From NCBI RefSeq assembly GCF_001704275.1, contig NZ_CP011533.1, positions 8,122,001 to 8,186,000 on the forward strand: a DNA stretch of 64,000 bases. The letters run 5' to 3'. Positions within the stretch are counted from its first letter, which is position 1. Each line of letters starts with the position of its first letter. Under the pieces are notes generated by a model. It did not search any database. It was not told the DNA's origin and worked only from the letters and a program-made list of their open reading frames with translations. The stretch comes from Streptomyces noursei ATCC 11455 (GTDB lineage Bacteria; Actinomycetota; Actinomycetes; Streptomycetales; Streptomycetaceae). A program made the translations under genes and the position numbers. Of the stretch, positions 1 to 8,902 are shown in pieces.

Positions 1-422
1 GCGAGCAGGGCCGCTTCGATGCGGTCCTGGGGCATCTCCGTCAGGGTGAGGCCGACGCCGGGGTGGCGGGTGTGGAGCTCGGCGGTGAGCGGGCCGATCA
101 GGTAGGCGGTGAACGTGGGGGTGACACCCAGGTGCAGGTGGCCGCGGGAGAGGTCCTGGACGTCGTGGACGGCGCGTTCGGCGGCGGCCAGGTCGCGCAG
201 TGCGCGCCGGGCATGGTCGGTGTAGACGGCGCCGGCGTCGGTGAGTCGTACCGTGCGGCCGGTGCGGTCCAGCAGCTGCACGCCCAGGGTCCGCTCCAGC
301 TGCTTGATCTGCTGGGAGAGCGTGGGCTGGGAGATGTGCAGCTCTTCGGCGGCGCGGGTGAAGTTGCCGTGTTCGGACACGGCGAGCAGATAGCGCAGAT
401 GACGCAGTTCGAGAGCAGCCAT
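1..422 (-). CDS. cynR: LysR-family regulator of cyanate genes (CynR-like), 3' part outside window
   Basis: The reverse strand gives 140 N-terminal residues with the classic LysR winged helix: [20 protein letters not shown], then [13 protein letters not shown], then the start of the effector domain ([14 protein letters not shown]). The C-terminal part lies beyond the window edge. It is divergent from cynT and cynS, the arrangement known for CynR, which senses cyanate and activates the cyn operon; the name rests on this context. The ATG at 420-422 is preceded by a TATAGT hexamer 6 nt upstream on its strand, so the mRNA is probably leaderless. Confidence 0.85.
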   Translation of the reverse strand, partial: MAALELRHLRYLLAVSEHGNFTRAAEELHISQPTLSQQIKQLERTLGVQLLDRTGRTVRLTDAGAVYTDHARRALRDLAAAERAVHDVQDLSRGHLHLGVTPTFTAYLIGPLTAELHTRHPGVGLTLTEMPQDRIEAALL

Positions 423-490
423 GGGGAAACTATAGATGGGGCTAATAGCTTCTATGGTTAATGGCTCTTGGACACTATAGATACAGGTCA
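423..490. promoter_or_regulatory. cynR/cynT divergent control region with LysR-type sites
   Basis: This AT-rich island holds two copies of CTATAGAT (430-437 and 475-482) that flank an 11-bp palindrome ATAG-CTT-CTAT (445-455). The left copy overlaps the presumed cynR -10 hexamer. TTGGAC at 468-473 is a possible -35 for cynT. The symmetric half-sites fit LysR binding with autorepression of cynR; this is inference from position and symmetry. Confidence 0.55.
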
Positions 491-547
491 TGCATGGTGG
501 ATCTCACCAGCCCACAGGGGTAGATCACCACCCGGAGGGAGTGACCC

Positions 548-1135
548 ATGCAGGACCTCACCGAGGGCGTCGCCCGTTTCCAGAGGGACGTCTTCCCGGC
601 CAAGGCAGAGCTCTTCGCGCATCTGGCCACGCATCACACCCCGCACACGTTGTTCATCAGCTGCTCCGACGCCCGCGTCGTGCCCGAGCTGATCACCGGC
701 ACCGAGCCGGGCGACCTGTTCGTCGTCCGCACCGCCGGCAACCTGGTCCCCGCCTATACGACTGAGGCCGACGGGGTCGCGGCGAGCATCGAGTACGCCG
801 TCGCCGCGCTGGGCGTGCAGGACATCGTCGTCTGCGGTCACTCCGCATGCGGCGCGATGACCGCCCTGGCCCAGGGCCACGACCTCAGCGGCGCCCCGGC
901 GGTCGCCGCCTGGCTGCGGCACGCGGACGCTTCCCAGGCTCGCACCACCGCTGCCGGTGACGTTCCCGCCCTGGTGCGGCAGAACGTGCTCGCCCAGCTG
1001 GCGAACCTGGCCACGCACCCCTCGGTCGCCAAGGCCCTGGCGGAGGGGAAGGTCGCCCTGCACGGCTGGGTCTACGACATCCCCACGGGTCGCATGGAGG
1101 ACCTGGCCGCCGCCGGCCCGGCGCTCTCGGCCTGA
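548..1135 (+). CDS. cynT: Beta-class carbonic anhydrase
   Basis: 195 aa, the normal length for a bacterial beta-carbonic anhydrase. It interconverts CO2 and bicarbonate. The zinc and active-site motifs are intact: ISCSDAR near residue 35 (Cys ligand and the Asp-Arg dyad) and CGHSACGAM near residue 98 (His and Cys ligands). A strong ribosome site (GGAGGGAG) precedes the ATG. In cyn operons CynT supplies or recaptures the bicarbonate consumed by cyanase, and cynS follows 130 nt downstream on the same strand. Confidence 0.93.
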   Translation: MQDLTEGVARFQRDVFPAKAELFAHLATHHTPHTLFISCSDARVVPELITGTEPGDLFVVRTAGNLVPAYTTEADGVAASIEYAVAALGVQDIVVCGHSACGAMTALAQGHDLSGAPAVAAWLRHADASQARTTAAGDVPALVRQNVLAQLANLATHPSVAKALAEGKVALHGWVYDIPTGRMEDLAAAGPALSA

Positions 1136-1265
1136 CCCTCCCGGTTCCGGTTCCCGGTCCGCGACGACGACAGCGTGCCGGGAACCCGTTTCCACCCCAC
1201 CCACTCGCCACTTCACCCCACCCCTGTTCGTGGAGTGGCACATCTGAGAAGAGGACGTACTGATC

Positions 1266-1736
1266 ATGGTGCACGCCCAGTTCGAGCAGACCGCTCGTGA
1301 GGCCCTGGCCGCCAAGGCCGTGGAGGCCAAGACCCGCAAGAACCTCTCCTGGAAGCAGATCGCCGAGGCATCCGGTCTGTCGGTGGCCTTCACCACCGCC
1401 GCCGTCCTCGGCCAGCACCCCCTGCCGGAGGACTCCGCGAAGGCCGTCGCCGAGCTGCTGGGCCTGGACGAGGACGCGGTGATGCTGCTGCAGACCATCC
1501 CGGTCCGCGGCTCGATGCCGAACCGGATCCCGACCGACCCGACCATGTACCGCTTCTACGAGATGCTCCAGGTCTACGGCACGACCCTCAAGGCCCTGGT
1601 CCACGAGGAGTTCGGGGACGGCATCATCTCCGCGATCAACTTCAAGCTCGACGTGAAGAAGGTCGCCGACCCCGACGGCGGCGAGCGCGCCGTCATCACC
1701 CTGGACGGCAAGTACCTGCCGACCAAGCCCTTCTGA
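1266..1736 (+). CDS. cynS: Cyanase (cyanate hydratase)
   Basis: 156 aa, the standard cyanase length. The enzyme converts cyanate plus bicarbonate to carbamate and CO2, and carbamate then yields ammonia. It has the N-terminal helical domain ([20 protein letters not shown]) and the C-terminal catalytic domain. The active-site Arg and Glu lie in [12 protein letters not shown], the Ser is in GDGIISAI, and the terminal [10 protein letters not shown] is typical of the family. It follows cynT, and a strong hairpin lies 35 nt after the stop, so cynTS is likely one transcript. Confidence 0.97.
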   Translation: MVHAQFEQTAREALAAKAVEAKTRKNLSWKQIAEASGLSVAFTTAAVLGQHPLPEDSAKAVAELLGLDEDAVMLLQTIPVRGSMPNRIPTDPTMYRFYEMLQVYGTTLKALVHEEFGDGIISAINFKLDVKKVADPDGGERAVITLDGKYLPTKPF

Positions 1737-1771
1737 CCGGCGCCGGCACGGCGTCGCAGACGGACGGCAAC

Positions 1772-1805
1772 GGGGCGGGCCGGAAACAGCCTTCCGGCCC
1801 GCCCC
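1772..1805 (+). terminator. Rho-independent-type hairpin after cynS
   Basis: A perfect 14-bp inverted repeat (GGGGCGGGCCGGAA and its complement) is separated by a 6-nt loop. There is no U tract, as is usual for actinomycete hairpins. It separates cynTS from the deaminase gene. Confidence 0.8.
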
Positions 1806-1879
1806 GCCCTGTTCCCCGAACCCCGCGAAGCCGCCTGCCCGCGGCCTCGCATCCCCCTTCCCTCTTTGGAGGACCCTTC

Positions 1880-2380
1880 ATGGACTTCGTCCAGCGCACC
1901 ATCGACATCGCCCGCCAGAACGTCGCCGAGGGCGGCCGCCCGTTCGCGACCGTCATCGTCAAGGACGGCAAGATCCTCGCCGAGAGCCCCAACAAGGTCG
2001 CCCAGACCAACGACCCCACCGCCCACGCGGAGATCCTCGCCATCCGCGAGGCATGCATGAAGCTGGGCACCGAGCACCTGACCGGCACCACCATCTACGT
2101 ACTCGCGCACCCCTGCCCGATGTGCCTGGGCTCGCTGTACTACTGCTCGCCGGACGAGGTCGTCTTCCTCACCACCCGCGACGCCTACGAGCCCCACTAC
2201 GTCGACGACCGCAAGTACTTCGAGCTGGACACCTTCTACGACGAGTTCGCCAAGCCCTGGCAGGACCGCAGGCTGCCGATGCGCTACGAGGAGCGCGAGG
2301 ACGCCGTCGAGGTGTACCGGTTCTGGCAGGAGCGCAACGGCGGCGAGCGCCGCGTCGCGGGCGTCCCGACCGCCGACTGA
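1880..2380 (+). CDS. Nucleoside/guanine deaminase-family enzyme
   Basis: 166 aa of the cytidine/deoxycytidylate-deaminase fold. Zinc ligands are present as HAE near residue 49 (His plus the proton-shuttling Glu) and PCPMCLGS near residue 78 (two Cys). The length and the C-terminal part after the PCxxC motif resemble bacterial guanine deaminases (GuaD type) more than TadA. It probably deaminates a purine base or a small N-heterocycle in the cytosol. A ribosome site (GGAGGA) lies 8 nt before the ATG. It follows the cyn operon, so a shared role in nitrogen recovery is possible but unproven. Confidence 0.82.
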   Translation: MDFVQRTIDIARQNVAEGGRPFATVIVKDGKILAESPNKVAQTNDPTAHAEILAIREACMKLGTEHLTGTTIYVLAHPCPMCLGSLYYCSPDEVVFLTTRDAYEPHYVDDRKYFELDTFYDEFAKPWQDRRLPMRYEEREDAVEVYRFWQERNGGERRVAGVPTAD

Positions 2381-2387
2381 GGCCCCG

Positions 2388-2534
2388 GTGCCCGAGGCGT
2401 CCGAGAAGGTGGCCCGGCCCCGGCTCGACGAGGGCCGGCTCCTCGTCACCCGCACCCACGGCCACCGCCCCCGAGCCACCACCCACGAGGTGCTCGACCA
2501 CCTCGCGGCCACCGGCGGACTCCTGCGCTGGTGA
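2388..2534 (+). CDS. Small hypothetical protein, possible gene remnant
   Basis: A 48-aa frame begins with GTG 7 nt after the deaminase stop and ends LDHLAATGGLLRW. Third codon positions are strongly G/C, so the frame looks coding. No family is recognised. It may be a real small gene coupled to the deaminase or the 3' end of a lost enzyme gene. Confidence 0.35.
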   Translation: MPEASEKVARPRLDEGRLLVTRTHGHRPRATTHEVLDHLAATGGLLRW

Positions 2535-2643
2535 ACCCCGACGGTGCACCGGCCTCACCCCTTCCGTCCCGGGGCCGGTGCACCACCGCTGTGCTCGTCC
2601 GCGCCCACACCCCGTCCCGAACGTCCTCCACCGAGGTGATGCC

Positions 2644-4080
2644 GTGTCCGAGCCGTCCCCAAGGCAGCGGCAGCTGGTCCTTGCCGTCTGCTGCTCAGCC
2701 CTGTTCCTCGTCAGCCTCGACAACACCGCCCTGAACACCGCACTGCCGGCCATCCAGCGCGACTTCGACGCCTCCACCGCCGGACTGCAGTGGACCGTCG
2801 ACGCCTACCTCGTCGTGCTCTCCGCCCTGTTGCTGCTCGCCGGCTCGACCGGCGACCGCATAGGCCGCCGCCGCGTCTTCCGCGCCGGGCTCGCCCTGTT
2901 CACCACCGCCTCCCTGCTGTGCTCCCTGGCTCCCGGCCTCGGCTGGCTGGTCGCCTTCCGTGCCCTCCAGGCCGTCGGCGGCTGCATGCTCACCCCCGTC
3001 GCCATGGCCCTCATCACCAACGTCTTCACCGACCGCCGCGAACGCGCCCGCGCCATCGGCGTCTGGAGCGCGGTCCAGGGCATCACCATGGCCGTCGGCC
3101 CCCTGCTCGGCGGGCTACTGGTCGACACCGTCGGCTGGCGCTGGATCTTCCTGATCAACCTGCCCATCGGCCTCCTCGCACTGGCCCTGACCGGCCAGGT
3201 GCCCGAATCCCGCGCCCCGCACCCCCGCCCCCTGGACGCGCTCGGCCAACTCCTCATCGTCGTGCTGCTCGCCACCAGCGTCTACGCGATCATCCAGGGC
3301 CCGGCCACGGGTTGGACCTCCCCCCAGGTACTGGCCTGCGCCGTCACCGCCGCCGTGGCACTGCCCGCGCTGATCATCACCGAACTCGCCCAGCGCGAAC
3401 CGCTGATCGAACTGCGCTTCTTCCGCCAACCCCCGTTCACCGCAGCCGCCCTCAGCGCCGTGTGCGCCTTCGCCGCCCTGAGCGGCTTCCTCTTCCTCAC
3501 CGCCCTCGACCTCCAGGACGCCCGCGGCCTTCACGCCTGGCAGGCCGGCCTCTACCTGCTGCCCATGGCCACCATGACCATCGCCTGCCCACCCCTGGCC
3601 GGACACCTCACCGCCACCCGCGGCCCCCACCTGCCCCTGGTGCTCTCCGGCACCGCCACCACCCTCGCCGGACTCCTGGCCCTCCTCGGCGCCCAGCAAC
3701 ACACCCCGCTCCTCCTGGCCTGCTACCTCCTCTTCGGCATCGGCTTCGGACTCGTCAACGCCCCCATCACCCACACCGCCGTCTCCGGTATGCCCCGCGC
3801 CCAGGCCGGCGTGGCCTCCGCCATCACCACCACCAGCCGCCAGATCGGCAGCGCCCTCGGCGTCGCCGTCACCGGCGCCACCCTCCCGGCCACCGGCTAC
3901 ACCGCCACCACGTTCGACCACGCCAGCCGCCCCGCCTGGTGGATCATCACCGGCTGCGGCCTCACCATCGCAGCCCTGGCCACCCTCACCCGGCACCACA
4001 CCCACCGCAACACCCCTCCCAGCACAGCACCGAGGAAAACCAGCCGACACCGACGGCAGACTTCGCGGGCCAGCGTGTAA
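2644..4080 (+). CDS. MFS drug:H+ antiporter, DHA2 (14-TMS) family
   Basis: 478 aa. The start is set at GTG 2644, preceded by GAGG; the frame stays open further upstream but without protein-like content. Features of DHA2 exporters are present: D-N-T-x-x-N-x-A-L-P in the first helix (SLDNTALNTALPAIQ), the loop motif GDRIGRRRVF, and motif C with Gly and Pro in helix 5 (GITMAVGPLLGGLLVDT). About 14 hydrophobic helices can be traced, followed by a basic tail (TRHHTHRN and on). It presumably exports a hydrophobic compound using the proton gradient; the substrate is unknown and no adjacent regulator is visible. Confidence 0.9.
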   Translation: MSEPSPRQRQLVLAVCCSALFLVSLDNTALNTALPAIQRDFDASTAGLQWTVDAYLVVLSALLLLAGSTGDRIGRRRVFRAGLALFTTASLLCSLAPGLGWLVAFRALQAVGGCMLTPVAMALITNVFTDRRERARAIGVWSAVQGITMAVGPLLGGLLVDTVGWRWIFLINLPIGLLALALTGQVPESRAPHPRPLDALGQLLIVVLLATSVYAIIQGPATGWTSPQVLACAVTAAVALPALIITELAQREPLIELRFFRQPPFTAAALSAVCAFAALSGFLFLTALDLQDARGLHAWQAGLYLLPMATMTIACPPLAGHLTATRGPHLPLVLSGTATTLAGLLALLGAQQHTPLLLACYLLFGIGFGLVNAPITHTAVSGMPRAQAGVASAITTTSRQIGSALGVAVTGATLPATGYTATTFDHASRPAWWIITGCGLTIAALATLTRHHTHRNTPPSTAPRKTSRHRRQTSRASV

Positions 4081-4117
4081 TCGACACGGCCCCCGGGCCA
4101 AGCCCCGCACACAGCCG

Positions 4118-4145
4118 TGCCCCCCGCCGTCCCGGACGGGCGGCA
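4118..4145 (+). terminator. Hairpin after the MFS gene
   Basis: The segment folds as TGCC..CCGCCGTCC / GGACGGGCGGCA with one bulged base, 38 nt after the MFS stop. This is consistent with an intrinsic terminator without a U tract. Confidence 0.45.
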
Positions 4146-4168
4146 AAGGCGCGGCGGACGAACGACCT

Positions 4169-4720
4169 TCACCGGTGGGGCCGTTGGCCACGGAGTCCGG
4201 ACCTCGGTCCCCTGGAGCGGCGTGGAGATGGTGGAGATGCCAGCACCCTGCCCCGAACTCTTGCGAGCAGATCTGTGAGCATCTCCACGTCGCAGGTGTC
4301 GGCCAGTTCCGCAAGGCCCCGCTCTGCCGACTCCACGTCCCTGCTGGTCGGGCCCATGTCCATGTGGTCAAGGGCGAAGGTCAGCAGCTTGCGGCGCCGG
4401 AGACCGTCCCCCGATGCACGAGCACGGAAGATCTCGGCTCGCAGCCCCTCGGCGTCCAGGACCTCGCACTTCGCCGCCAAGGCGTGGAATTCGTCGCGTG
4501 GCCAACCCACGATGGTCCGGAAGTCGTGCTCGCACAAGGTGTCGTCGAAGCAGGCCAGGAGAAGCGCAGACCGGGCGGAGCCCGCGATCAGGACGCGGTC
4601 CGCCCGCCCGTGCCGCAGCTGCACGCCGTCGACGGTGAGCCAGCGAGTTCCGGGTTTCGCAGGTTGTTCCGTCGATCTGAGGTGACGAAGCTCGTCAAAG
4701 GGGGATCGGCACGTTCTGCC
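4169..4720 (-). pseudogene. Unknown protein, probably a rearranged 5' end
   Basis: The minus strand reads as protein-like sequence from about 4700 down to 4200 (for example RWLTVDGVQLRHGRADRVLI, CFDDTLCEHDFRTIVGWPRD and ELADTCDVEMLTDLLARVRG). The frame stays open upstream to 4987, but that part is basic and low in complexity. No start codon or ribosome site fits near 4700. I do not recognise the family. It is most simply an unknown gene that has lost its true 5' end. Confidence 0.4.
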
Positions 4721-5184
4721 CGCCGAGGCGTCCGAGGTCGGCCGCGCCGACACCGCGCCGACCGACCCCACCAAGCCGAACAACGTTTCCGTGCCTGGCA
4801 CTTCCGCGTACGAAGTGGCCGTCACGGAAGGCTTCAAGGGCACCCGGCCCGACTGGCCCGCATCCCTGATCGGCTCCGCGGACAGCAAGGCACGCAGGGA
4901 CCGACCGGGCCCCAGGACGAGCCGGGCCCCAGGGCGCACGCGGCGAGCGGATACCCCGGGGGTCGACGGCCGGGTGCAATCCGTCAACGGTCATTCGGCC
5001 ACCGAGGTCACGCTCCCCGCGGCCGACGTCACCCAGAGAGAGGGGCACCCTGGTGTTGAGCCGCATACGACGTTGGTTCGCGGGGTTTGGATCGCCCGCT
5101 GACACCTGCACCCGGGCCGCCAACCCCGATAGCCGGGGTGTTGCGATTCAGCCCCTTCGCGCCTCCTGGGCGCGGGCGGTGCTA
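4721..5184. other. Gene-poor segment with fragmentary frames
   Basis: A plus-strand frame around 4740-5050 (for example SAYEVAVTEGFKGTRPDWPA) looks weakly coding but has no recognisable domain and no convincing start. I see no promoter, RNA gene or repeat. With its neighbours this is best read as decayed DNA. Confidence 0.4.
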
Positions 5185-5335
5185 CGAGCCCTTGGCGCCG
5201 ACCTCGGTCTTGCCGGTCCTGCCGGCGACCGGTCAGTCGGTGCAGCCGGTCAGGCCCCAGGCCGTGAACTCGCCGAAGACCGGTGACGCCTTGCGGAACT
5301 CAGGCAGCTTCGCCCGCACGTCGTCGTACGGTTGT
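5185..5335 (-). pseudogene. Remnant of a TAP-like alpha/beta hydrolase
   Basis: The reverse strand encodes DVRAKLPEFRKASPVFGEFT, then AWGLTGCTD, a TGA where the family usually has Trp, then PVAGRTGKTEVGAKGS. This resembles the C-terminal segment of secreted tripeptidyl-peptidase-like hydrolases of Streptomyces (the C-T-D-W-P-V region before the catalytic Asp). Both ends are missing and the internal stop interrupts it, so it cannot make an enzyme. Confidence 0.6.
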
Positions 5336-5425
5336 CGCCGCCCTGGGCCCGATCCGTACCGCGCCACGCAGGTTTCTCGATGAGCGACTTAAGTCGTCGG
5401 CCGTCGCGACCAACGGCGAATGCGG

Positions 5426-5455
5426 TGTCCGGCGGCGGCCGCCTACCGTGGCCGC
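5426..5455 (+). promoter_or_regulatory. Probable leaderless promoter of the first sensor kinase
   Basis: TACCGT (5444-5449) is followed by exactly 6 nt and then the GTG start. The same arrangement (TAACGT, 6 nt, GTG) and about 50 bp of flanking sequence recur before the paralogous kinase near 42.58 kb. TGCGGT lies 17 nt upstream of the hexamer in both copies. Confidence 0.6.
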
Positions 5456-7291
5456 GTGACACGTGTGGAACATATGGACCTTTCGGCTTCGGCCCGCCAG
5501 GCGCTGGCAGCGGCGCTGCGCTCGGCGCCCCGGCGGCTTACCGATCCGGTCAGGGCACTCTTCGCCCCGGGGATGTGGACTTCCGGGCGCATCGTGGGCG
5601 AAACGCTGCTGTGTGCGTTGCTCGGGCTGTTGGCGGCGGCTGTCGAGATCCCGTCGGGGTCGGTGTCCGACGCCGGGATCGTACGGGTCGTCGCCGTGGG
5701 TCTGGCCGCCGCGCTGCTCTCGCCCCTGCGCCGGGTCCTGCCCGCCACCGTGCTTCTGATCACCGCTACCGGCATGGCCGAGTTCGACGGCCTCATCCTG
5801 CTGCTCCCGGTCGCCGCCTGGTCGGCCGGGCGGCGGATCGAGGGGGTCGGCAAGGCGGCCGGCGCCTTCGCCGCCGCATACGTCCTCAGCCTCGGCCTGG
5901 GCCTCCTGAAGGAGCCGCTCTCCCTCACGATGACCCTTACCCTCGCCGTCCCGCTGCTGCTGGTCATGATCGTCGTCCCCGGTCTGATCAGCCGTTACTG
6001 GTCACAACGCCGCACACTGACGGACATCCTGCGGGAGTACAACGCCCAGCTGTTGCGCGAACGCGCGATGGTCGCCGGCCAGGCCCGGATGCGGGAGCGC
6101 CAGCGCATCGCGCAGGACATGCACGACAGTCTCGGCCATCACCTCACCCTCATCTCGGTCCACACCGGGGCGCTGGAGGTGGACCGGGAACTGACCGGAC
6201 GGCAACGGGAAGCCGTCGGTGTGCTGCGCGAGGCGTCGGTGGCCGCGATGCACGAGCTGCGCGAGGTGGTCGGGCTGCTCCGGGACGGGATGGAGGGGCC
6301 CGACCAGGAAGGCGCCACCCATGGCCTCCACGCGGTGCGGGAGGAGGGCAACACGGCGCCGTCGCGCGGGGTGGTCGGCATCGAGGGCCTGGCGGAGGCG
6401 TCCCGGAGCGTGGGGACGACCGTGGAGCTGCGACGCTCCGGCGAACCTCGCCCGCTCGCCCCGACCGCGGATCACGCGGCGTACCGCGTCGCCCAGGAGG
6501 GGCTGACCAACGCCCACAAGCACGCCCCGGGGGCTGCGATCACCATCGAGCTGCGGTACGAGCCGGACGCGCTGGTCGTGGAGGTCGCGAACGGCCCCGC
6601 CCCGCAGACGGCGGAGACCGGCCGGAGCGTGGTGAGCGGTGGTCAGGGTCTGACCGGCCTCGGCGAACGGACCCGGCTCATCGGCGGCATGGTGCACGCG
6701 AGCCCGACGGCGGACGGTGGCTTCCGGCTGGCGGGCGTGCTGCCCTACGCCTCGCCGGAAGGCGGGGCCGCGGGTCGCTCACCGGGGGATGCGGTGACGA
6801 CGTTCGTCGATCCCACCGGCGACTTTCGGGAGCAGATGCCGGCCGGCCCTCTGGGCGAACGTGTTCCGGTCATCGACGGGAACGGTCTTCCGAGGGAGCT
6901 GGCCAGGGCCATGAGCAGGAACACGAAGCGCAGCGGCGTCGCCATCGGCTGCGGGATCGCGGCACTGATCCTCCTACTGCTGGTGGTCTTCGGGGTCGTC
7001 GCCGCGGTCTTCCTGGTGGGGGAGGCCGACAAGGCCATGATCGAGCCGAAGCAGTACGACGCGGTGCGGGTGGGCCAGTCGGAAGCGGAAGTCCGAGCGA
7101 AACTGCCCCGCGGAAACTCGTTCCTGGCCGAAGATCTGGAGAGAGGAGCACCGCCCGCACCCAAGGGCGCCGCATGCCTCACGCTGATGTCCTACGAGAA
7201 CAGCAGCAGTTGGAGCATGCAGCCGGTTTTCCGGTTCTGTTTCCAGGACGGCAAGCTGATCGAGAAGAAGTCCTTCGAGGTCAGGAGCTGA
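5456..7291 (+). CDS. Membrane sensor histidine kinase (DesK/NarL type) with C-terminal membrane and extracytoplasmic domain
   Basis: 611 aa from GTG 5456, chosen because the paralogue at 42.6 kb starts at the same place. The N-terminus has several membrane helices (about 40-170). A HisKA_3 dimerisation helix follows with phospho-acceptor His223 (RIAQDMHDSLGH), then an HATPase domain with N-box Asn352 (EGLTNAHKHAP) and G-box (GGQGLTGLGERTRLIGG). Unusually, the chain continues through another hydrophobic segment (about 494-522) into an 85-residue domain with YDAVRVGQSEAEVRAKLP, resembling the BamE/SmpA-type repeat, and two Cys. No response regulator lies nearby. Confidence 0.88.
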   Translation: MTRVEHMDLSASARQALAAALRSAPRRLTDPVRALFAPGMWTSGRIVGETLLCALLGLLAAAVEIPSGSVSDAGIVRVVAVGLAAALLSPLRRVLPATVLLITATGMAEFDGLILLLPVAAWSAGRRIEGVGKAAGAFAAAYVLSLGLGLLKEPLSLTMTLTLAVPLLLVMIVVPGLISRYWSQRRTLTDILREYNAQLLRERAMVAGQARMRERQRIAQDMHDSLGHHLTLISVHTGALEVDRELTGRQREAVGVLREASVAAMHELREVVGLLRDGMEGPDQEGATHGLHAVREEGNTAPSRGVVGIEGLAEASRSVGTTVELRRSGEPRPLAPTADHAAYRVAQEGLTNAHKHAPGAAITIELRYEPDALVVEVANGPAPQTAETGRSVVSGGQGLTGLGERTRLIGGMVHASPTADGGFRLAGVLPYASPEGGAAGRSPGDAVTTFVDPTGDFREQMPAGPLGERVPVIDGNGLPRELARAMSRNTKRSGVAIGCGIAALILLLLVVFGVVAAVFLVGEADKAMIEPKQYDAVRVGQSEAEVRAKLPRGNSFLAEDLERGAPPAPKGAACLTLMSYENSSSWSMQPVFRFCFQDGKLIEKKSFEVRS

Positions 7292-7295
7292 GGAG

Positions 7296-7335
7296 GGCCG
7301 GACACCTGTCCCGCTGTCGGGTCCGGTGTCCGGCC
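7296..7335. terminator. Bidirectional hairpin between convergent genes
   Basis: Perfect 10-bp arms GGCCGGACAC and GTGTCCGGCC enclose a 20-nt loop, 5 nt after the kinase stop. It lies between the convergent kinase and SDR genes and could terminate both. Confidence 0.7.
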
Positions 7336-7381
7336 GGGGATGAGGTCCGGGTGGCCGCTCGGACCGGGCGCAGGAGGGTCA

Positions 7382-8104
7382 CTACCAGCCGACCTGGCCG
7401 GTGGAATCGAAGAGTCGTCCGCTGGGCCCGTCGATCGCCAGGGCGATTTGCGCGACCGTCACGGCGCTCTGCGCGGGCGTGCCGATGCCGGTGTGGTTGT
7501 TGAGCGCGGTCGCGGTGAACCCAGGATCGACGGCGTTGATGCGGAAGCCGGGCAGAGCGCGGGCGTACTGGTAGGTGAGCATGTTCAAGGCCGCCTTCGA
7601 GACCGGGTAGACCAGGCCCCGCAACCGGGATTCCATGCGCTCCGGGTCGTCGCTGATGGTGAACGACCCGCGGCCGCTCGACACGTTCACGATGCGTGGA
7701 TGTTGAGCCTTGTGCAACAGAGGCAGCAGGGCGTGTGTCGTCCGGACAGCGCCGAGCAGGTTGACGTCCATGACCTCTGTGAAATCGTCCGCGGTGGTCT
7801 CCTCCACCGCCGGGCGGGTGCCGCCGATGCCCGCATTGTTCACCAGTACGTCGAGCCTGCCCCACTCCGCCTCGATCGTTCGGGCCGCGGCGTCGACCTG
7901 CGACTGGTCTGCCACGTCCAGAGGCACGAACCGCACGTCGCCGGCAGTGGACAACTCGCGTGCGGCAGCGCGGCCCCGTTCCGCATCCCGGGCACCGAGA
8001 TAGACCACCATGCCCGCGGCGGCGAGTTGCCGTGCCACCTCTCGCCCGATCCCCTGGTTCGCGCCTGTCACCACGGCTACGTCCGCAATCGTCATGCTCA
8101 ACAT
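7382..8104 (-). CDS. SDR-family NAD(P)-dependent oxidoreductase
   Basis: 240 aa (or 237 from the second Met at 8095). A classical short-chain dehydrogenase: cofactor motif TGANQGIG near residue 14, the NNAG motif in VLVNNAGIG, catalytic Ser in VNVSSGRG and the YxxxK pair in YPVSK. It reduces or oxidises a carbonyl or alcohol in the cytosol; substrate unknown. The PG motif after the active site (INAVDPGFTATALNNHTG) is typical of plant-like carbonyl reductases in actinomycetes. Confidence 0.92.
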   Translation of the reverse strand: MLSMTIADVAVVTGANQGIGREVARQLAAAGMVVYLGARDAERGRAAARELSTAGDVRFVPLDVADQSQVDAAARTIEAEWGRLDVLVNNAGIGGTRPAVEETTADDFTEVMDVNLLGAVRTTHALLPLLHKAQHPRIVNVSSGRGSFTISDDPERMESRLRGLVYPVSKAALNMLTYQYARALPGFRINAVDPGFTATALNNHTGIGTPAQSAVTVAQIALAIDGPSGRLFDSTGQVGW

Positions 8105-8344
8105 GATCTCTCAAGGCTCGAATCGTGGGGAGGGGAGACGTCGGGGGGTGAGGAACGCTTGGTGGATGTCGCCGCGGATCTCCCAGCGGATCCGCAGGCG
8201 GCGGTACCAGCGCAGATGGGCGAACTTGCGCCCTGCGAAGTCGCGTTGGGTGCCCGAGCCGGAGTCGCACTCAGGGGCGCGGGCCGACCGGCGCGCGGCC
8301 CGTGCGCCCGTGTCCTGTCAGTGCCCGGCACTAGGGTCCACGGC

Positions 8345-8902
8345 ATGAATCACGATCGACGATCGATACGCCTGCCTCGCACGGACGCTGCTCCCGTACT
8401 GCGGACCGACGTCACCGACCTCGGCGGCTGGGCTCGCCTGCTGCGGGCCCTGGAGATGCCCGTCGCTTTCGAGGAGGGCTCGCAGGACATCTGCGATTAC
8501 GACCGGGCCATCTCGTATGTCACCCCGATCGACGAGGAGAAGTACCGGGGCCTGTTGCCCGAGACGGTGCTCGCCGCCGCCCCCGAATCCGGCCACGACC
8601 TGCCGTACGACCACCTCTATCTGGCCGACGCGGAGACCTTTGCCTCCGACGATCTGCCGTTGCTCGGCATCGACATCCATGTGGACGAGGCGGGCGATGA
8701 GCCTTGGCCCCGTGTGAAGCCGTTCCGTGTTCCGGCCCTGCACGTGGCCAGCGTCGAAATCAACGACAGCATCGCCAACTTGTTCTTCCGCGAATTCCAC
8801 GACTCCGACTGGGCGGACTTCGAGGTGCATGTGGCGGGGCCGGGGACGGCTGTGTACGAGGAGTTCCGTCAGATGGATCAAGAGAACGATGACGACAATT
8901 GA
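8345..8902 (+). CDS. DUF6924-type hypothetical protein
   Basis: 185 aa, acidic and cytosolic. The pattern PVLRTDVTDLGGWARLLRAL at the start, the acidic middle with LLGIDIHV and the ending VASVEINDSIANLFFREF matches the DUF6924 family of Streptomyces as I remember it. Its function is unknown. TAGGGT ends 7 nt before the ATG, suggesting leaderless transcription. Confidence 0.75.
   Translation: MNHDRRSIRLPRTDAAPVLRTDVTDLGGWARLLRALEMPVAFEEGSQDICDYDRAISYVTPIDEEKYRGLLPETVLAAAPESGHDLPYDHLYLADAETFASDDLPLLGIDIHVDEAGDEPWPRVKPFRVPALHVASVEINDSIANLFFREFHDSDWADFEVHVAGPGTAVYEEFRQMDQENDDDN

Noticed and set aside
2053..2643. Upstream extension of the first MFS gene to 2053
   Set aside because: It overlaps the deaminase gene out of frame and is Arg/Pro-rich. 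GTG 2644 has a proper ribosome site and starts the first membrane domain.
3115..4371. A 418-aa minus-strand frame opposite the MFS gene
   Set aside because: Extremely Gly/Glu-rich and exactly antisense to a clear transporter gene; no domain.
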